From Psychroflexus planctonicus (GTDB lineage: Bacteria > Bacteroidota > Bacteroidia > Flavobacteriales > Flavobacteriaceae), in assembly GCF_014640195.1 (NCBI RefSeq), contig NZ_BMGM01000007.1, positions 1 through 64,000 on the forward strand: 64,000 nucleotides of DNA, read 5' to 3'. The translations under genes and the position numbers were made by a program. Positions 38,159 through 47,575 of this stretch are shown here, in pieces. Position 1 is the stretch's first letter; the number at the start of each line of letters is the position of its first letter. A model generated the notes under the pieces. That model searched no databases, had not been told where the DNA came from, and worked only from the letters and a program-made list of their open reading frames with translations.

Positions 38159-39031
38159 ATGGCATTTGCAAAAGCAATAATCCGTCAAGTTGGAAGAGAT
38201 TTAGGGAAGGTTATCAGTAACCAACTTTTTAGAGACAGTCATTCTACTCCGTATCGAAGAGTTGGCCGTCGAAATAGGGTGAGCATTCAACAGACTAGCC
38301 AAATTCCAACTCAACCAACACAAACACAAACACAAACTGAAGAACTCACTTCAGCAGCATTCGATAAAGCCATTGGTTTTGCAACCACCTTCACAGCTCC
38401 TACCATGGTTCGAAAATTAATGGGAGTTTATGAAGTGATTAATAATGAAATTTTTAAAGCAAAAAAAGATGGTTTTATAGATAGCGAAGAAGCCAAACTC
38501 ATCTTTACAATGGAACAAGAATTTCATCATAAAGCTGAAATCATAGCTGATTTATTAGAGTTAGATGAAGCAGAAAATGAGAAACATTTAGAAAAACTTG
38601 AAAAAGTAGTACGACTCACTTCGGGCTTATTTCATGAAACTTTAAACTTAGCTATTAAAGGAGCCGAAATTGAAAAACAACACTACCTCGAGCAACAACG
38701 AAAGATTCAACCTATAGAATTTGGCAATTACATAGGTTTACATTTTATTTTAATGGGCACCTATGCCAAAACAGGCAAAAAACAATTGTGGAAAACCATA
38801 CTTGGCAATCTGGTTTCCGTTTTTTTAATGTTCTTTTTTTATGTTCCCTTACTCAATTTAGCAGGTTTAGTGCAAGGATTAGTAACTTATGCATCAGAAA
38901 AATCAGGTAGAGATGTAAAAATAAATATTCTTCAACAAGAAATTGACTTGGCTGAAAAACAAAAAGGTTTGTACAAACAAGTTATACAAGAAACCGAAAA
39001 CTTAGCAAAAGATCTTGATGGACATGAATAA
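38159..39031 (+). CDS. Unrecognised protein with C-terminal membrane segment
   Basis: A 290-residue protein of unknown family. The N-terminal 60 residues are basic (FAKAIIRQVGRDLGKV) and followed by a Thr/Gln-rich stretch (QPTQTQTQTE). The middle (about 75-195) is acidic and helical, rich in Glu and Lys. A hydrophobic hairpin occurs at about 225-255 (NLVSVFLMFFFYVPLLNLAGLVQGL), then a coiled coil to the end. The start at 38159 is the likeliest; another in-frame codon lies 11 codons upstream. It stands after the transporter relic. Confidence 0.6.
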   Translation: MAFAKAIIRQVGRDLGKVISNQLFRDSHSTPYRRVGRRNRVSIQQTSQIPTQPTQTQTQTEELTSAAFDKAIGFATTFTAPTMVRKLMGVYEVINNEIFKAKKDGFIDSEEAKLIFTMEQEFHHKAEIIADLLELDEAENEKHLEKLEKVVRLTSGLFHETLNLAIKGAEIEKQHYLEQQRKIQPIEFGNYIGLHFILMGTYAKTGKKQLWKTILGNLVSVFLMFFFYVPLLNLAGLVQGLVTYASEKSGRDVKINILQQEIDLAEKQKGLYKQVIQETENLAKDLDGHE

Positions 39032-39077
39032 TGCTACTTCCAAATATAATTGATGCATTATAGATTACTTTATAAAT

Positions 39078-39569
39078 ATGAAAATTATGATAAACAATAT
39101 ATCAACTCTTTTAGACAAAAAAAGAGTAAAAAACAGAGTCTTCTTTATGATATGGCTATGTCTGTTTGCATTAATTTCATGTGATAGTGATGATGACAAC
39201 AACACAAATTATGCAGGAAACTGCGATTTCAACACCTTGATTAGTGCTGACTTATTTGCTAATGCGCCTGATGACCCACTCAGTATCACTAATTTTGAAA
39301 TAAATGAAAACTGTTTGGTGTTAGAATTGAGTTCAAGTGGTTGCGATGGCAATACTTGGGAAGTTCAACTTATCGACTCCGACCAACTTTTAGAATCTTT
39401 TCCAGTGCAAAGAAACATCCGATTGTCTTTACAAAACATGGAACTCTGTGATGCCGTTATTTCAAAAACCTTTAGCTTTGACCTTACTGAATTGCAAGTA
39501 CCAGAATCAAATCAAGTCAATTTAAACTTGACCAATTCTGGTGATCAAATCCTGTATGAATATGAATAA
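39078..39569 (+). CDS. Hypothetical lipoprotein
   Basis: A 163-residue protein with a long N-terminus, a hydrophobic stretch at 22-34 and a lipobox ALISC near residue 35, followed by a short Asp/Asn-rich spacer (DSDDDNNTN) common in Bacteroidetes surface lipoproteins. Four further cysteines (near 49, 80, 90, 124) could pair. No family recognised. An ATG at 39087 is an alternative start. Confidence 0.65.
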   Translation: MKIMINNISTLLDKKRVKNRVFFMIWLCLFALISCDSDDDNNTNYAGNCDFNTLISADLFANAPDDPLSITNFEINENCLVLELSSSGCDGNTWEVQLIDSDQLLESFPVQRNIRLSLQNMELCDAVISKTFSFDLTELQVPESNQVNLNLTNSGDQILYEYE

Positions 39570-39603
39570 TGCTACTAAAATCAGCATTTAAAAAATTAAT
39601 TAT

Positions 39604-40866
39604 TTGAAAGACGTTCTCATCATCGGCGGTGGCGCTGCGGGTTTTTTTACCGCCATTAATTGTGCACAGCAAAATCCTAACTTAAACATTTGCATTCTCG
39701 AAAAATCAAAAAACTTGCTGAGCAAGGTAAAAGTTTCTGGTGGCGGAAGATGCAACGTAACCCATGCAGAATTTGACCCTACCGAACTTGCTAAGAATTA
39801 TCCACGCGGACACAAAGAATTGCGCGGACCTTTTCATCAATTTGCTACTGGCGATATGATGGCATGGTTAGCCGAAGAAAACGTGCCTTTAAAAATTGAA
39901 GAAGACGGTAGAATTTTCCCAGAAAGCGATTCGTCTCAAACTATTATCGATTTATTTTTAAATGCTTGCCATAAATTCAACATCGAAATAAAAACCCAAT
40001 GTGGGGTTGAAGATTTTCACTTAACCGAAGAAAAGCTTTGGAAAGTAAAAACTAAAAATGAAGCTTTTTTAGCTAAACACCTTGTTTTTGCTTCGGGAAG
40101 CAGTACAAAAATATGGAAACTTTTAGCCCAAAAAAACTACAGCATTATAAATCCTGTTCCTTCCTTATTTACCTTCAACATCAAAGGTGCCTTAATTCAA
40201 AACCTAGCAGGAATAAGTTGGGAAACCGCAGTAGAAATAGTAGATGAGCAAAAAAACATTTCAAAAAAACAATTGCAAAATTTACAATCTTCAGGTCCCA
40301 TGTTAATTACGCATTGGGGTTTAAGCGGACCTTGCATTTTAAAACTTTCAGCTTGGGGAGCGCGAAGCTTTCATCAACTCAATTATCAATTTCAATTGAA
40401 AGTAAATTGGTTGCCTAATTTATCGGAAGATGAAGTTACCGCGCAAATGCTTCAACAGAAAAATACGCATCCTAAACAACAATTAGCCGCCAATCCGTTG
40501 TTTGGATTTCCAAAACGACTTTGGCATAGTTTTGTAAATCAAAGTGGAATTTCAGCCGAAAGTAAATGGGCAGACCTTTCTAAAAAAGAAATGCGCACAT
40601 TGCAGAATTTGCTCACCAAATGCATCTTTTCAGTAAACGGAAAAAGCACCTTTAAAGAAGAATTTGTTACCGCTGGTGGAGTAGATTTAAAACAAATTAA
40701 CTTTAAGGAATTCAGCAGCAAGCTTCACCCCAATTTGTATTTTGCTGGCGAAGTACTCAACATCGATGCCGTTACAGGCGGTTTCAATTTTCAAAATGCT
40801 TGGACAGGCGGTTATGTAATTGCTAAAAGTATTGTAACTAAAAAAAGTGAAAATTCCCCATTTTAA
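39604..40866 (+). CDS. HI0933/YhiN-like FAD/NAD(P)-dependent oxidoreductase
   Basis: A 420-residue flavoprotein of the HI0933 family, with FAD motif IIGGGAAGFF (5-14), KVKVSGGGRCNVTHA near 44-58 and a C-terminal AVTGGFNFQNAW loop. Substrate unknown. The frame has no ATG: TTG at 39604 is the only start compatible with the Rossmann fold, and a stop codon lies five codons upstream. The last codons (ENSPF) are supplied by a 51-bp intergenic repeat that recurs at 41052. Confidence 0.9.
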   Translation: MKDVLIIGGGAAGFFTAINCAQQNPNLNICILEKSKNLLSKVKVSGGGRCNVTHAEFDPTELAKNYPRGHKELRGPFHQFATGDMMAWLAEENVPLKIEEDGRIFPESDSSQTIIDLFLNACHKFNIEIKTQCGVEDFHLTEEKLWKVKTKNEAFLAKHLVFASGSSTKIWKLLAQKNYSIINPVPSLFTFNIKGALIQNLAGISWETAVEIVDEQKNISKKQLQNLQSSGPMLITHWGLSGPCILKLSAWGARSFHQLNYQFQLKVNWLPNLSEDEVTAQMLQQKNTHPKQQLAANPLFGFPKRLWHSFVNQSGISAESKWADLSKKEMRTLQNLLTKCIFSVNGKSTFKEEFVTAGGVDLKQINFKEFSSKLHPNLYFAGEVLNIDAVTGGFNFQNAWTGGYVIAKSIVTKKSENSPF

Positions 40867-40902
40867 TTTTCCCTTGAGGGAAATGCCATAAGGCAATGGG
40901 TG
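40852..40902. repeat. 51-bp intergenic repeat, copy 1 (overlaps gene end)
   Basis: Nearly identical to 41052-41102, exactly 200 bp away. The core TTCCCTTGAGGGAA is an imperfect palindrome. Confidence 0.85.
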
Positions 40903-41278
40903 TTTTTATTAAATTTAAAATCTATTTACACCCTTCTCTAATCTTCCCTTGCTTCGACTTTGCTCAGCACAAGCCAGGGAAGAAGTTTTGTCTCTTTCTG
41001 TTCATAATTTTCCCTTAAAAGAAATGCAGAAGCAATGAGTATAATTCTAAAAATTCCCCACCTTAATTTTCCCTTGAGGGAAATGCCGTAAGGTAATAGG
41101 TGTATAAAAAAACACCCATTTAATCCCATCAAGGGGAAAGTTGCAAGAGTTTCATCACTTAAAAGATGGTTAGGGTGGTTGCTTTTTTCATATTTATATG
41201 ATCACTGCATTTTATATCTAACTCAGATTTTTAATACTTTTAAGAAATCATATAAACGCTCTAAAAATAGGAAATCAT
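40903..41278. other. Gene-free gap rich in repeats
   Basis: 376 bp between the convergent HI0933-like gene and tspO. It contains the second 51-bp repeat, a diverged third copy at about 41005-41040, a hairpin-like segment CTTCGACTTTGCTCAGCAC near 40953, and remnants of the AAGGGGAAAG and GGTTAGGGTGG type near 41130-41180. No ORF is credible. Confidence 0.75.
41052..41102. repeat. 51-bp intergenic repeat, copy 2
   Basis: Direct repeat of 40852-40902 with about six differences. Confidence 0.85.
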
Positions 41279-41755
41279 TTAGTTCAATCGCCAGATTTCA
41301 AAATTAAGCACACTGGCAAATAATACCCAAAGTAAATACGGGATGAGCAAATAAGCCGCAATGGGTTTTACAATTTTAAACCACTTTATAGTAAGTACAA
41401 TAAAAATTAGTAGAGCTGCAATTACCAACAGGGCGTAAAATGGAGCATGTAAGCCAAAGAAAACAACCGACCAAGTCAAGTTTAAAATCAATTGAAAACC
41501 AAAATGATACATGGCTGTTTTTACCCAAGAATGATAGGTTCCTTTTGCCCAGACAAGACCAAAGGCAATTCCCATTAAAATATATAATGCTGTCCAAACC
41601 GGTCCAAATAGCCAATTGGGTGGATTAAAACTGGGTTTATTCAGCGTAGTATACCAATCGTTTACGCTACTTTGAGTAGCAATAGCTCCCAAAAAACCAA
41701 CTACCAAACAAATTAAAACGCCAATACCAATGCGGGTGAGTAATTTTTTCTTCAT
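41279..41755 (-). CDS. tspO: TspO/MBR family membrane protein
   Basis: A 158-residue protein with five membrane helices and the TspO hallmarks WYTTLNKPSFNPPNWLFGPVW (about 32-52) and a tryptophan-rich NLTWSVVFFGLHAP. TspO proteins bind porphyrins and cholesterol-like ligands and modulate stress or pigment responses; the role here is unknown. Confidence 0.93.
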   Translation of the reverse strand: MKKKLLTRIGIGVLICLVVGFLGAIATQSSVNDWYTTLNKPSFNPPNWLFGPVWTALYILMGIAFGLVWAKGTYHSWVKTAMYHFGFQLILNLTWSVVFFGLHAPFYALLVIAALLIFIVLTIKWFKIVKPIAAYLLIPYLLWVLFASVLNFEIWRLN

Positions 41756-41985
41756 GTGCTGCTTTCTTAGAAAGGCTTAAAATAGAAATTTATTTTACAT
41801 GCACAAAGTCAATTTTTGAATCAATTCTACTTCAAATTCAAATCTTGATTTTCGATTAGAATTATTCGTGCATTTGTAAAAAGAAAAAACCTTGGTTTTA
41901 AAAAACAAAAATGAAGTTGTAAATAGTTTAGAAAAATGCTTTTAAGTAGTAAATTCGTGTTTATAATATTTGAAGCAAAAACCAG

Positions 41986-43077
41986 ATGGATTTCGAACAA
42001 TTTAAGTTTCCAAGAACAAGTCAACTGCCCCAAAAAATAGCCTTCCAATCTACTTCGCCAAGTAATATTGCTTTGGTGAAATACTGGGGAAAAGCAGATA
42101 TTCAAATTCCTAAAAATACATCGATTAGTTTTACGCTTTCCAATTGCTATACTTCTACTTTACTAAAATTGGAAGCCAAAACCAAAACCGAAGAAAAAAC
42201 AACAATTGAAGTAGAATTAGATGGTGTGAGCACGCCGAGTTTTCATCCTAAGATTGAAAAATTTCTAAAATTAATTGAAACCTACTGTCCGTATGTAAAG
42301 CATTATCATTTTGCCATACAAACTAAAAACACCTTTCCACATTCTAGTGGAATTGCATCTTCAGCTAGTGGCATGAGTGCTTTAGCGATGTGCATAATGC
42401 AGTTAGAGAAAAAAATAGATCCCGCTATTTCTGATGAATTTATGCTGAAAAAAGCTTCGTTTTTAGCTCGATTAGGTTCGGGCAGCGCAAGCCGAAGCAT
42501 TGAAGGCAAACTCATGCTTTGGGGTAAACACGAGCAGTTAAACCAAAGTTCAGATTTGTATGCCGTTGCGCTTAACAAAGACATTCATCCTATTTTTCAA
42601 GACTACCAAGACAGCATTTTGTTGGTAGACAAAGGTCAGAAAAAAGTGAGCAGCAGCTTAGGACACAGTTTAATGAATGGTCACCCTTTTGCCGAAAAAC
42701 GTTTTGAACAAGCGCAAGAAAATTGCAGTGAGTTACTTGAGATTTTAAAGTCAGGAAATATAGAAGCTTTTATGACTTTAGTAGAATCTGAAGCCTTGAC
42801 CTTGCATGCCATGATGATGAGCAGCCTACCTTATTTTATGTTGATGACGCCCAACACCCTTGCTGTACTCAATGCCATTTGGGAATTTAGAAAAACTACC
42901 AAAATCCCCGTGTGCTTTACCTTAGACGCAGGTGCTAACGTTCATTTGCTGTATCCTAAAAAGCATCAACAAGATGTACACAATCTTATTGATGAATCGC
43001 TTAAAATGTATTGCGAAAACCAACAGGTAATTCATGATGAAGTGGGTAATGGTGCGGAAATAATTCAAATAAAATAG
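41986..43077 (+). CDS. mvaD: Diphosphomevalonate decarboxylase
   Basis: A 363-residue GHMP-kinase-family enzyme, which makes isopentenyl diphosphate from mevalonate diphosphate. N-terminal SNIALVKYWGK (26-36) and the phosphate-binding loop SGIASSASG (121-129) are diagnostic, as is the C-terminal TLDAGANVHLLYP. It implies that the organism makes isoprenoids by the mevalonate route, as many Flavobacteriia do. The gene stands alone between convergent and divergent neighbours. Confidence 0.95.
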   Translation: MDFEQFKFPRTSQLPQKIAFQSTSPSNIALVKYWGKADIQIPKNTSISFTLSNCYTSTLLKLEAKTKTEEKTTIEVELDGVSTPSFHPKIEKFLKLIETYCPYVKHYHFAIQTKNTFPHSSGIASSASGMSALAMCIMQLEKKIDPAISDEFMLKKASFLARLGSGSASRSIEGKLMLWGKHEQLNQSSDLYAVALNKDIHPIFQDYQDSILLVDKGQKKVSSSLGHSLMNGHPFAEKRFEQAQENCSELLEILKSGNIEAFMTLVESEALTLHAMMMSSLPYFMLMTPNTLAVLNAIWEFRKTTKIPVCFTLDAGANVHLLYPKKHQQDVHNLIDESLKMYCENQQVIHDEVGNGAEIIQIK

Positions 43078-43109
43078 AAAAATTTTTATTTAGTATCTCT
43101 TGGTTAGGT

Positions 43110-43961
43110 TCATTCCTTTTTAGATAAATCAGTAGATTTATAATCTCCACCTTGGAACACTACTCTTCGAGGGATATGAATTTCTATTCCGTTTTCGTCT
43201 AATGCTTTTTTAACGGCTTCTAATTGTTCCCAGTAGGTTGGCCAATACTCAGTTGATTTAACCCAACTTCGGGCGGTAACTTGCAATTCAGATTCACCTA
43301 TTTGGTCAAGCCAAACATCAGGTTCTGGTGTTTTTTCAACAATAGAATGATTTTTCATCGCTTCTAAAATAATTGGACGGATGGTCTCCATTTTGGTAGC
43401 TAAAGCAAATTTAAACGTTAAATCTACTCTTCTCAAATTATTCATGGTTCGGTTGTCTACATCGCTGTTGGCAACATTTCCATTCGGCATGGTGATGACT
43501 CTTCCATCAAACGTTTCAATTCTGGTGTACAAAATGTCTATTTTAATTACAAAACCAAGATTATTATTTACGTGAATTAAATCGCCTACTTGAAAAGGTT
43601 TAAAAACCAAAATAAGCACACCGCCAGCAAAATTAGCCAAGCTGCCTTGTAATGCCAAACCTACCGCAATACCTGCCGCACCAAAAATGGCTAAAAAAGA
43701 TGTTGCCTTCACTCCTAAAATAGATCCTATAAGTGTAAAAAGCAACCCGTACAACAGAAAAACAGATAAACTTTCTACAAAAGTCTTGAGCGATAATTCT
43801 ACTTTAGATTTTTTTAAAGTAGCTTTTAAAACCCGCATGACTAACTTAATTACAAAAATGCCTACAACAAAAGCAACAATTGAGTAAATAAGCTTAGGAC
43901 CTATTTGAAAAAGACTTTCCTTTAAAAAGTTTTTGAGTGTTTCAATAAAAGAAGTATCCAT
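43110..43961 (-). CDS. mscS: Small-conductance mechanosensitive channel (MscS family)
   Basis: A 283-residue protein with three N-terminal membrane helices (about 20-42, 67-88, 93-115); the third is Gly/Ala-rich (AAGIAVGLALQGSLANFAGGVLI), lining the pore as in MscS. A beta domain follows (QVGDLIHVNNNLGFV). It relieves osmotic downshock. Typical short MscS length. Confidence 0.93.
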   Translation of the reverse strand: MDTSFIETLKNFLKESLFQIGPKLIYSIVAFVVGIFVIKLVMRVLKATLKKSKVELSLKTFVESLSVFLLYGLLFTLIGSILGVKATSFLAIFGAAGIAVGLALQGSLANFAGGVLILVFKPFQVGDLIHVNNNLGFVIKIDILYTRIETFDGRVITMPNGNVANSDVDNRTMNNLRRVDLTFKFALATKMETIRPIILEAMKNHSIVEKTPEPDVWLDQIGESELQVTARSWVKSTEYWPTYWEQLEAVKKALDENGIEIHIPRRVVFQGGDYKSTDLSKKE

Positions 43962-44106
43962 ATTCTAAAATAATTTTTGAGAAGGTAATTATTAAAACTC
44001 ATATTAAGAAAGTTTATCGGAATAGATTTCGTTTGTTAAATAATCGGTGTAAATTTCTTAATCTCAATTGATAAAACACTTATCTTATTTAACTTTAAAA
44101 TAAAAA

Positions 44107-44769
44107 ATGAACACCTTACAAATTAAAGACATTGAGAAAATTACGCATAACGTTTTACGAATTAGAACCAATAAGCCATCAGGTCTAGATTTTAAACCCG
44201 GTCAAGCAACTGAGCTTTTTATCAACAAAGAAGGTTGGAAGGAAGAAGGTAGACCTTTTACTTTTACAAGTCTTCCAGCTAATTCTAACCTAGAATTTGT
44301 AATTAAAACCTACCCAGACCATAATGGAGTTACTGAAAAATTACTTGATTTAAAAGTAGGAGATGAGTTTCTCCAGAATGAAGTTTTTGGTAATATTTAC
44401 TTTAGGGGTGAAGGAACTTTTATTGCGGGTGGCGCTGGTTTAACTCCACTCATTGCCATTTTAAAAGATCGAAACCAAAATGGAAAAAATGAAGACAACA
44501 AACTCATTTTTGCCAATAAAACAAAAGCTGATATAATTATGGAAGATGAGCTCAATGAAATGCTCGGTAAAGGTTTTATTAATATTCTTTCGGAAGAAGA
44601 TACAGATGAATATGCTCATGGTCACATAGACAAAGATTTTCTAAAAAATCACATTCTTAATTTGCAACAAAAATTTTACATCTGTGGTCCAGAACCAATG
44701 ATTGAAAGTGTTGTAAAGAATTTAAAGGACATTGGTGTGGATGATGAAAACATTATTGTTGAAGAGTAA
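44107..44769 (+). CDS. Flavin reductase of the ferredoxin-NADP reductase family
   Basis: A 220-residue FNR-fold flavoprotein: an FAD domain with RPFTFTSLP (49-57), an NAD(P) domain with GGAGLTP (108-114) and the closing CGPEPMI motif near 203. There is no 2Fe-2S domain or heme domain, so it needs a separate electron acceptor. A weak TAACTTTA box lies just before the start. Not obviously in an operon. Confidence 0.85.
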   Translation: MNTLQIKDIEKITHNVLRIRTNKPSGLDFKPGQATELFINKEGWKEEGRPFTFTSLPANSNLEFVIKTYPDHNGVTEKLLDLKVGDEFLQNEVFGNIYFRGEGTFIAGGAGLTPLIAILKDRNQNGKNEDNKLIFANKTKADIIMEDELNEMLGKGFINILSEEDTDEYAHGHIDKDFLKNHILNLQQKFYICGPEPMIESVVKNLKDIGVDDENIIVEE

Positions 44770-44777
44770 ATTCAATT

Positions 44778-45209
44778 TTATTTATAATAGGTCAACTCTC
44801 TAATGTCTTCATAGAAAGCGCTTGTTCGTTCAACCAATAAATTGACTAGCTTTTGTACATCTTCAGGATTGATATGTTGAATATTTATTAGATGAACTTT
44901 AGCATTTTCTGTAATAAGCAATTGATCTACTTGATGTTCTATTTTAGTAATGCCATCAAATTTTAAGTTGATTTGCGATGATGTATTAATACGAATACTG
45001 ATTCGATTAGAATTGTATTGCACATAAGCTTTATACCAAAAATTTCGTGTAATCAAACTTACCGATAATACAGTTGAAAAAATATAAAATAGATGGGCAT
45101 ATTCACTTTCCCTAAACAGAATAAATGAAGCAATAAGTAAAACTGAAACACTCAATACAGGTATATAATACCATTTGGAGTAAAGGTTATCGAAATGAAT
45201 GTTTTTCAT
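44778..45209 (-). CDS. Small two-helix membrane protein, unrecognised
   Basis: A 143-residue protein with two N-terminal membrane helices (about 15-32 and 39-56) and a cytoplasmic or periplasmic tail of mixed strand-helix character (about 60-143). No family is recognised. The start is ATG at 45209; a TTG three codons upstream is less likely. A complete promoter with a 16-bp palindrome precedes it, so it is probably regulated on its own. Confidence 0.65.
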   Translation of the reverse strand: MKNIHFDNLYSKWYYIPVLSVSVLLIASFILFRESEYAHLFYIFSTVLSVSLITRNFWYKAYVQYNSNRISIRINTSSQINLKFDGITKIEHQVDQLLITENAKVHLINIQHINPEDVQKLVNLLVERTSAFYEDIRELTYYK

Positions 45210-45225
45210 AAATAACAATTAAATT

Positions 45226-45257
45226 CAAACTTATTACTTGTTGTGTAATTACACAAA
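45226..45257 (-). promoter_or_regulatory. Promoter with overlapping 16-bp palindrome
   Basis: Minus strand: TTTG (45257-45254), 20 bp, TAAGTTTG (45233-45226), 17 bp before the membrane-protein start. The perfect palindrome TTGTGTAATTACACAA at 45241-45256 covers the -33 box and spacer, as a repressor operator would. Confidence 0.6.
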
Positions 45258-45473
45258 TAATTCATTGTTTCCTGATGTATTCGTTAGTTGCTGATATTTA
45301 AAATTGTTTGTTTGATATTTCGAAACACTAAATTGAATATTTATGCTAAAAAATACAATTAGAAACATTAAAAGAGATTTAATAAAACAAGAAATTAAAT
45401 CGGAAATCATATTATCCCATTGCTATAAAAGGCAAGCTCGACCCTGATTTTTTTAAATCAAGGTTAAGTTCAA

Positions 45474-47531
45474 CTAATACGCTAACAATTCCTGAATTTT
45501 CACTTTTACTTTTTCGGTACTCGGAATCATGGTTTCTTCTAAAACTGAATTCAACGGAATGGCAGGCATATTTTCGGAACCGATAGTCATTACCGGCGCA
45601 TCTAAATGCTGAAAACATTGTTCTTGAATTTTTCCACTTAAAGCACGAGCAAAGGAATTATCGGAAGGTTCTTCGGTAACTACCAAACACTTCTTGCATT
45701 TCTTCACCGATTTCATGATGGTTTCTTCATCTAAAGGATGTAGTGTACGTAAATCTACAATTTCAATTTTATCTTGTAATCCGAGTTCCTGCGAAGCATT
45801 CATCGCCCAATGCACACCCATTCCGTAAGTAATTATACTAAGTGTTTCGTGCTCATCTTGCGGCCAAATTTCTTGTAAAACCCAAGCTTTGCCAAATGGC
45901 AAAATGTAATCTTCTGCGGGTTCAATACTCGTTGCACCTTTGGTTCCCGGCACTTTGCTCCAATATAAACCTTTATGTTCGAAAATAACTACTGGATTAG
46001 GGTCGTGATACGCTGCTTTTAGCAAACCTTTTAAATCGGCTCCATTACTTGGGTAAGCGATTTTGAGTCCGCGAATGTTGGTCACTACACTTTCTACAGA
46101 AGATGAATGATAGGGTCCACCACTTCCGTAGGCGCCAATTGGCACCCGTAAAATCATAGAAACAGGCCATTTTCCGTTAGATAAATAGCAACTTCGGCTT
46201 ACTTCGGTAAACAATTGATTGAGTCCTGGCCAAATGTAATCGGCAAATTGTACCTCAACAATTGGCTTTAAACCAACCGCCGACATTCCTACAGTAGAAC
46301 CCACAATAAAAGCTTCCTGAATGGGAGTGTTAAAAACCCGATGATCGCCAAATTTTTGTGCCAAAGTAGCCGCTTCGCGAAACACACCTCCTAATCTGCC
46401 ACCCACATCTTGACCGTATAATAGACATTCTTTGTGTTTTTTCATCAATTCTTCGATAGCGAACAAAGCTGAATCGACCATCACTACTTTTTCTGCTCCT
46501 TTTGGTGAGCGTTCTCCTATTTCTTCGGTGATTGGCGTTGGCGCAAAATCGTGGGTAAATAAATCTTCTGGTGTTGGGTCTTCGGCAGCTAAAGCTTCTT
46601 GGTAATCTTTGGCTACTTCATCTTTTACTTCTGTTTCAATTTGATCTATTTCTTGTTGGTTGAAACCATTTTCTAGTAGCTTAGCTTTTAATTTTGGATA
46701 CGGATCACGTTGACGAGACTCTTCCAAATCATCTCTATAAAATTCCATTCGCACACCTGAAGTATGGTGATTTAGCAATGGACATTTAGCGTGTACTAAA
46801 AATGGACGGCGTTCTTTTCTTACTGTTTCTAAAACTTTTTTGAATTCAGTATAAGATTCTTCAAAATCGGTTCCATCGATACTGATGGCTTCTAAACCGT
46901 GAAATCCTTTGGCATATTCAAATGCATCTTGTGCACGGGTTTCTTCAGCATTAGCCGAAATATCCCAGCCATTATCTTGTATCAGATAAATAATAGGCAA
47001 TTGTTTCAGCGCGGCCATTTGAAAAGCTTCAGCAATTTCACCTTCGGTTACGGATGCATCGCCTAATGAACAAACTACCACAGGTGCTTCACCTTGATTG
47101 TCAAAACCTGACTCCTGCTTTTCTTTGTATGAAAAACCTAAAGCAGCTCCCGTAGCAGGAATGGCTTGCATGCCGGTAGCGGAACTTTGATGTGGAATTT
47201 TGGGTTTATCATCATCGCGTAAACTGGGATGCGAATAATAAGTTCTACCGCCTGAAAATGGATCGTCTTTTTTGGCTAAAAGCTGCAACATTAAATCTTT
47301 GGGCTGCATACCGATGGCGAGCAAAATAGAATCGTCTCGGTAATACGGATAGACGTAATCTTGGGGTAAAAGTTGCATGCCTACAGCAGTTTGAATGACT
47401 TCATGGCCACGCGAAGTCGCGTGTACGTATTTGGAAACTACTTTGAAATTATCTTCGTAGAGTTCTGCCATGGCTTTTGCAGTGACTAGGTTTTTGAATG
47501 CTTTTTTTAGTAGGTTTTTGTCTAACTTCAT
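45474..47531 (-). CDS. Branched-chain 2-oxoacid dehydrogenase E1, alpha-beta fusion
   Basis: A 685-residue thiamine-diphosphate enzyme in which the alpha and beta chains, separate in most organisms, form one polypeptide. The alpha part carries the TPP/Mg motif GDASVTEG...N (157-187, the second Gly of the usual GDG being Ala); the beta part starts at about 345 (DSALFAIEELMKKHKECLLYGQDVGGRLGG). It decarboxylates branched-chain 2-oxoacids for transfer to E2. The E2 gene lies 540 bp upstream, beyond a GxxExxY gene. Similar fusions are usual in Bacteroidetes; pyruvate cannot be excluded as substrate. Confidence 0.87.
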   Translation of the reverse strand: MKLDKNLLKKAFKNLVTAKAMAELYEDNFKVVSKYVHATSRGHEVIQTAVGMQLLPQDYVYPYYRDDSILLAIGMQPKDLMLQLLAKKDDPFSGGRTYYSHPSLRDDDKPKIPHQSSATGMQAIPATGAALGFSYKEKQESGFDNQGEAPVVVCSLGDASVTEGEIAEAFQMAALKQLPIIYLIQDNGWDISANAEETRAQDAFEYAKGFHGLEAISIDGTDFEESYTEFKKVLETVRKERRPFLVHAKCPLLNHHTSGVRMEFYRDDLEESRQRDPYPKLKAKLLENGFNQQEIDQIETEVKDEVAKDYQEALAAEDPTPEDLFTHDFAPTPITEEIGERSPKGAEKVVMVDSALFAIEELMKKHKECLLYGQDVGGRLGGVFREAATLAQKFGDHRVFNTPIQEAFIVGSTVGMSAVGLKPIVEVQFADYIWPGLNQLFTEVSRSCYLSNGKWPVSMILRVPIGAYGSGGPYHSSSVESVVTNIRGLKIAYPSNGADLKGLLKAAYHDPNPVVIFEHKGLYWSKVPGTKGATSIEPAEDYILPFGKAWVLQEIWPQDEHETLSIITYGMGVHWAMNASQELGLQDKIEIVDLRTLHPLDEETIMKSVKKCKKCLVVTEEPSDNSFARALSGKIQEQCFQHLDAPVMTIGSENMPAIPLNSVLEETMIPSTEKVKVKIQELLAY

Positions 47532-47544
47532 ATTTATATATTTT

Positions 47545-47570
47545 CTCGCAAAGACGCTAAGACGCCAAGG
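47545..47570. repeat. CGCAAAGACGC-type repeat at the downstream edge of the GxxExxY gene
   Basis: Reads CTCGCAAAGACGCTAAGACG on the plus strand. The same element stands in opposite orientation at 48043-48070, on the other side of the GxxExxY gene. Confidence 0.8.
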
Positions 47571-47575
47571 CTGTT

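Noticed and set aside
40938-41132. 64-residue minus-strand ORF in the repeat gap
   Set aside because: It is encoded by the 51-bp repeats; the shared peptide with the ORF at 40687-40896 comes from the repeat, not from a gene family.
45440-45468. Possible terminator after the E1 gene
   Set aside because: An 8-bp stem with a G-U pair can be drawn, but it is AT-rich and lacks a T-tract; not strong enough to annotate.
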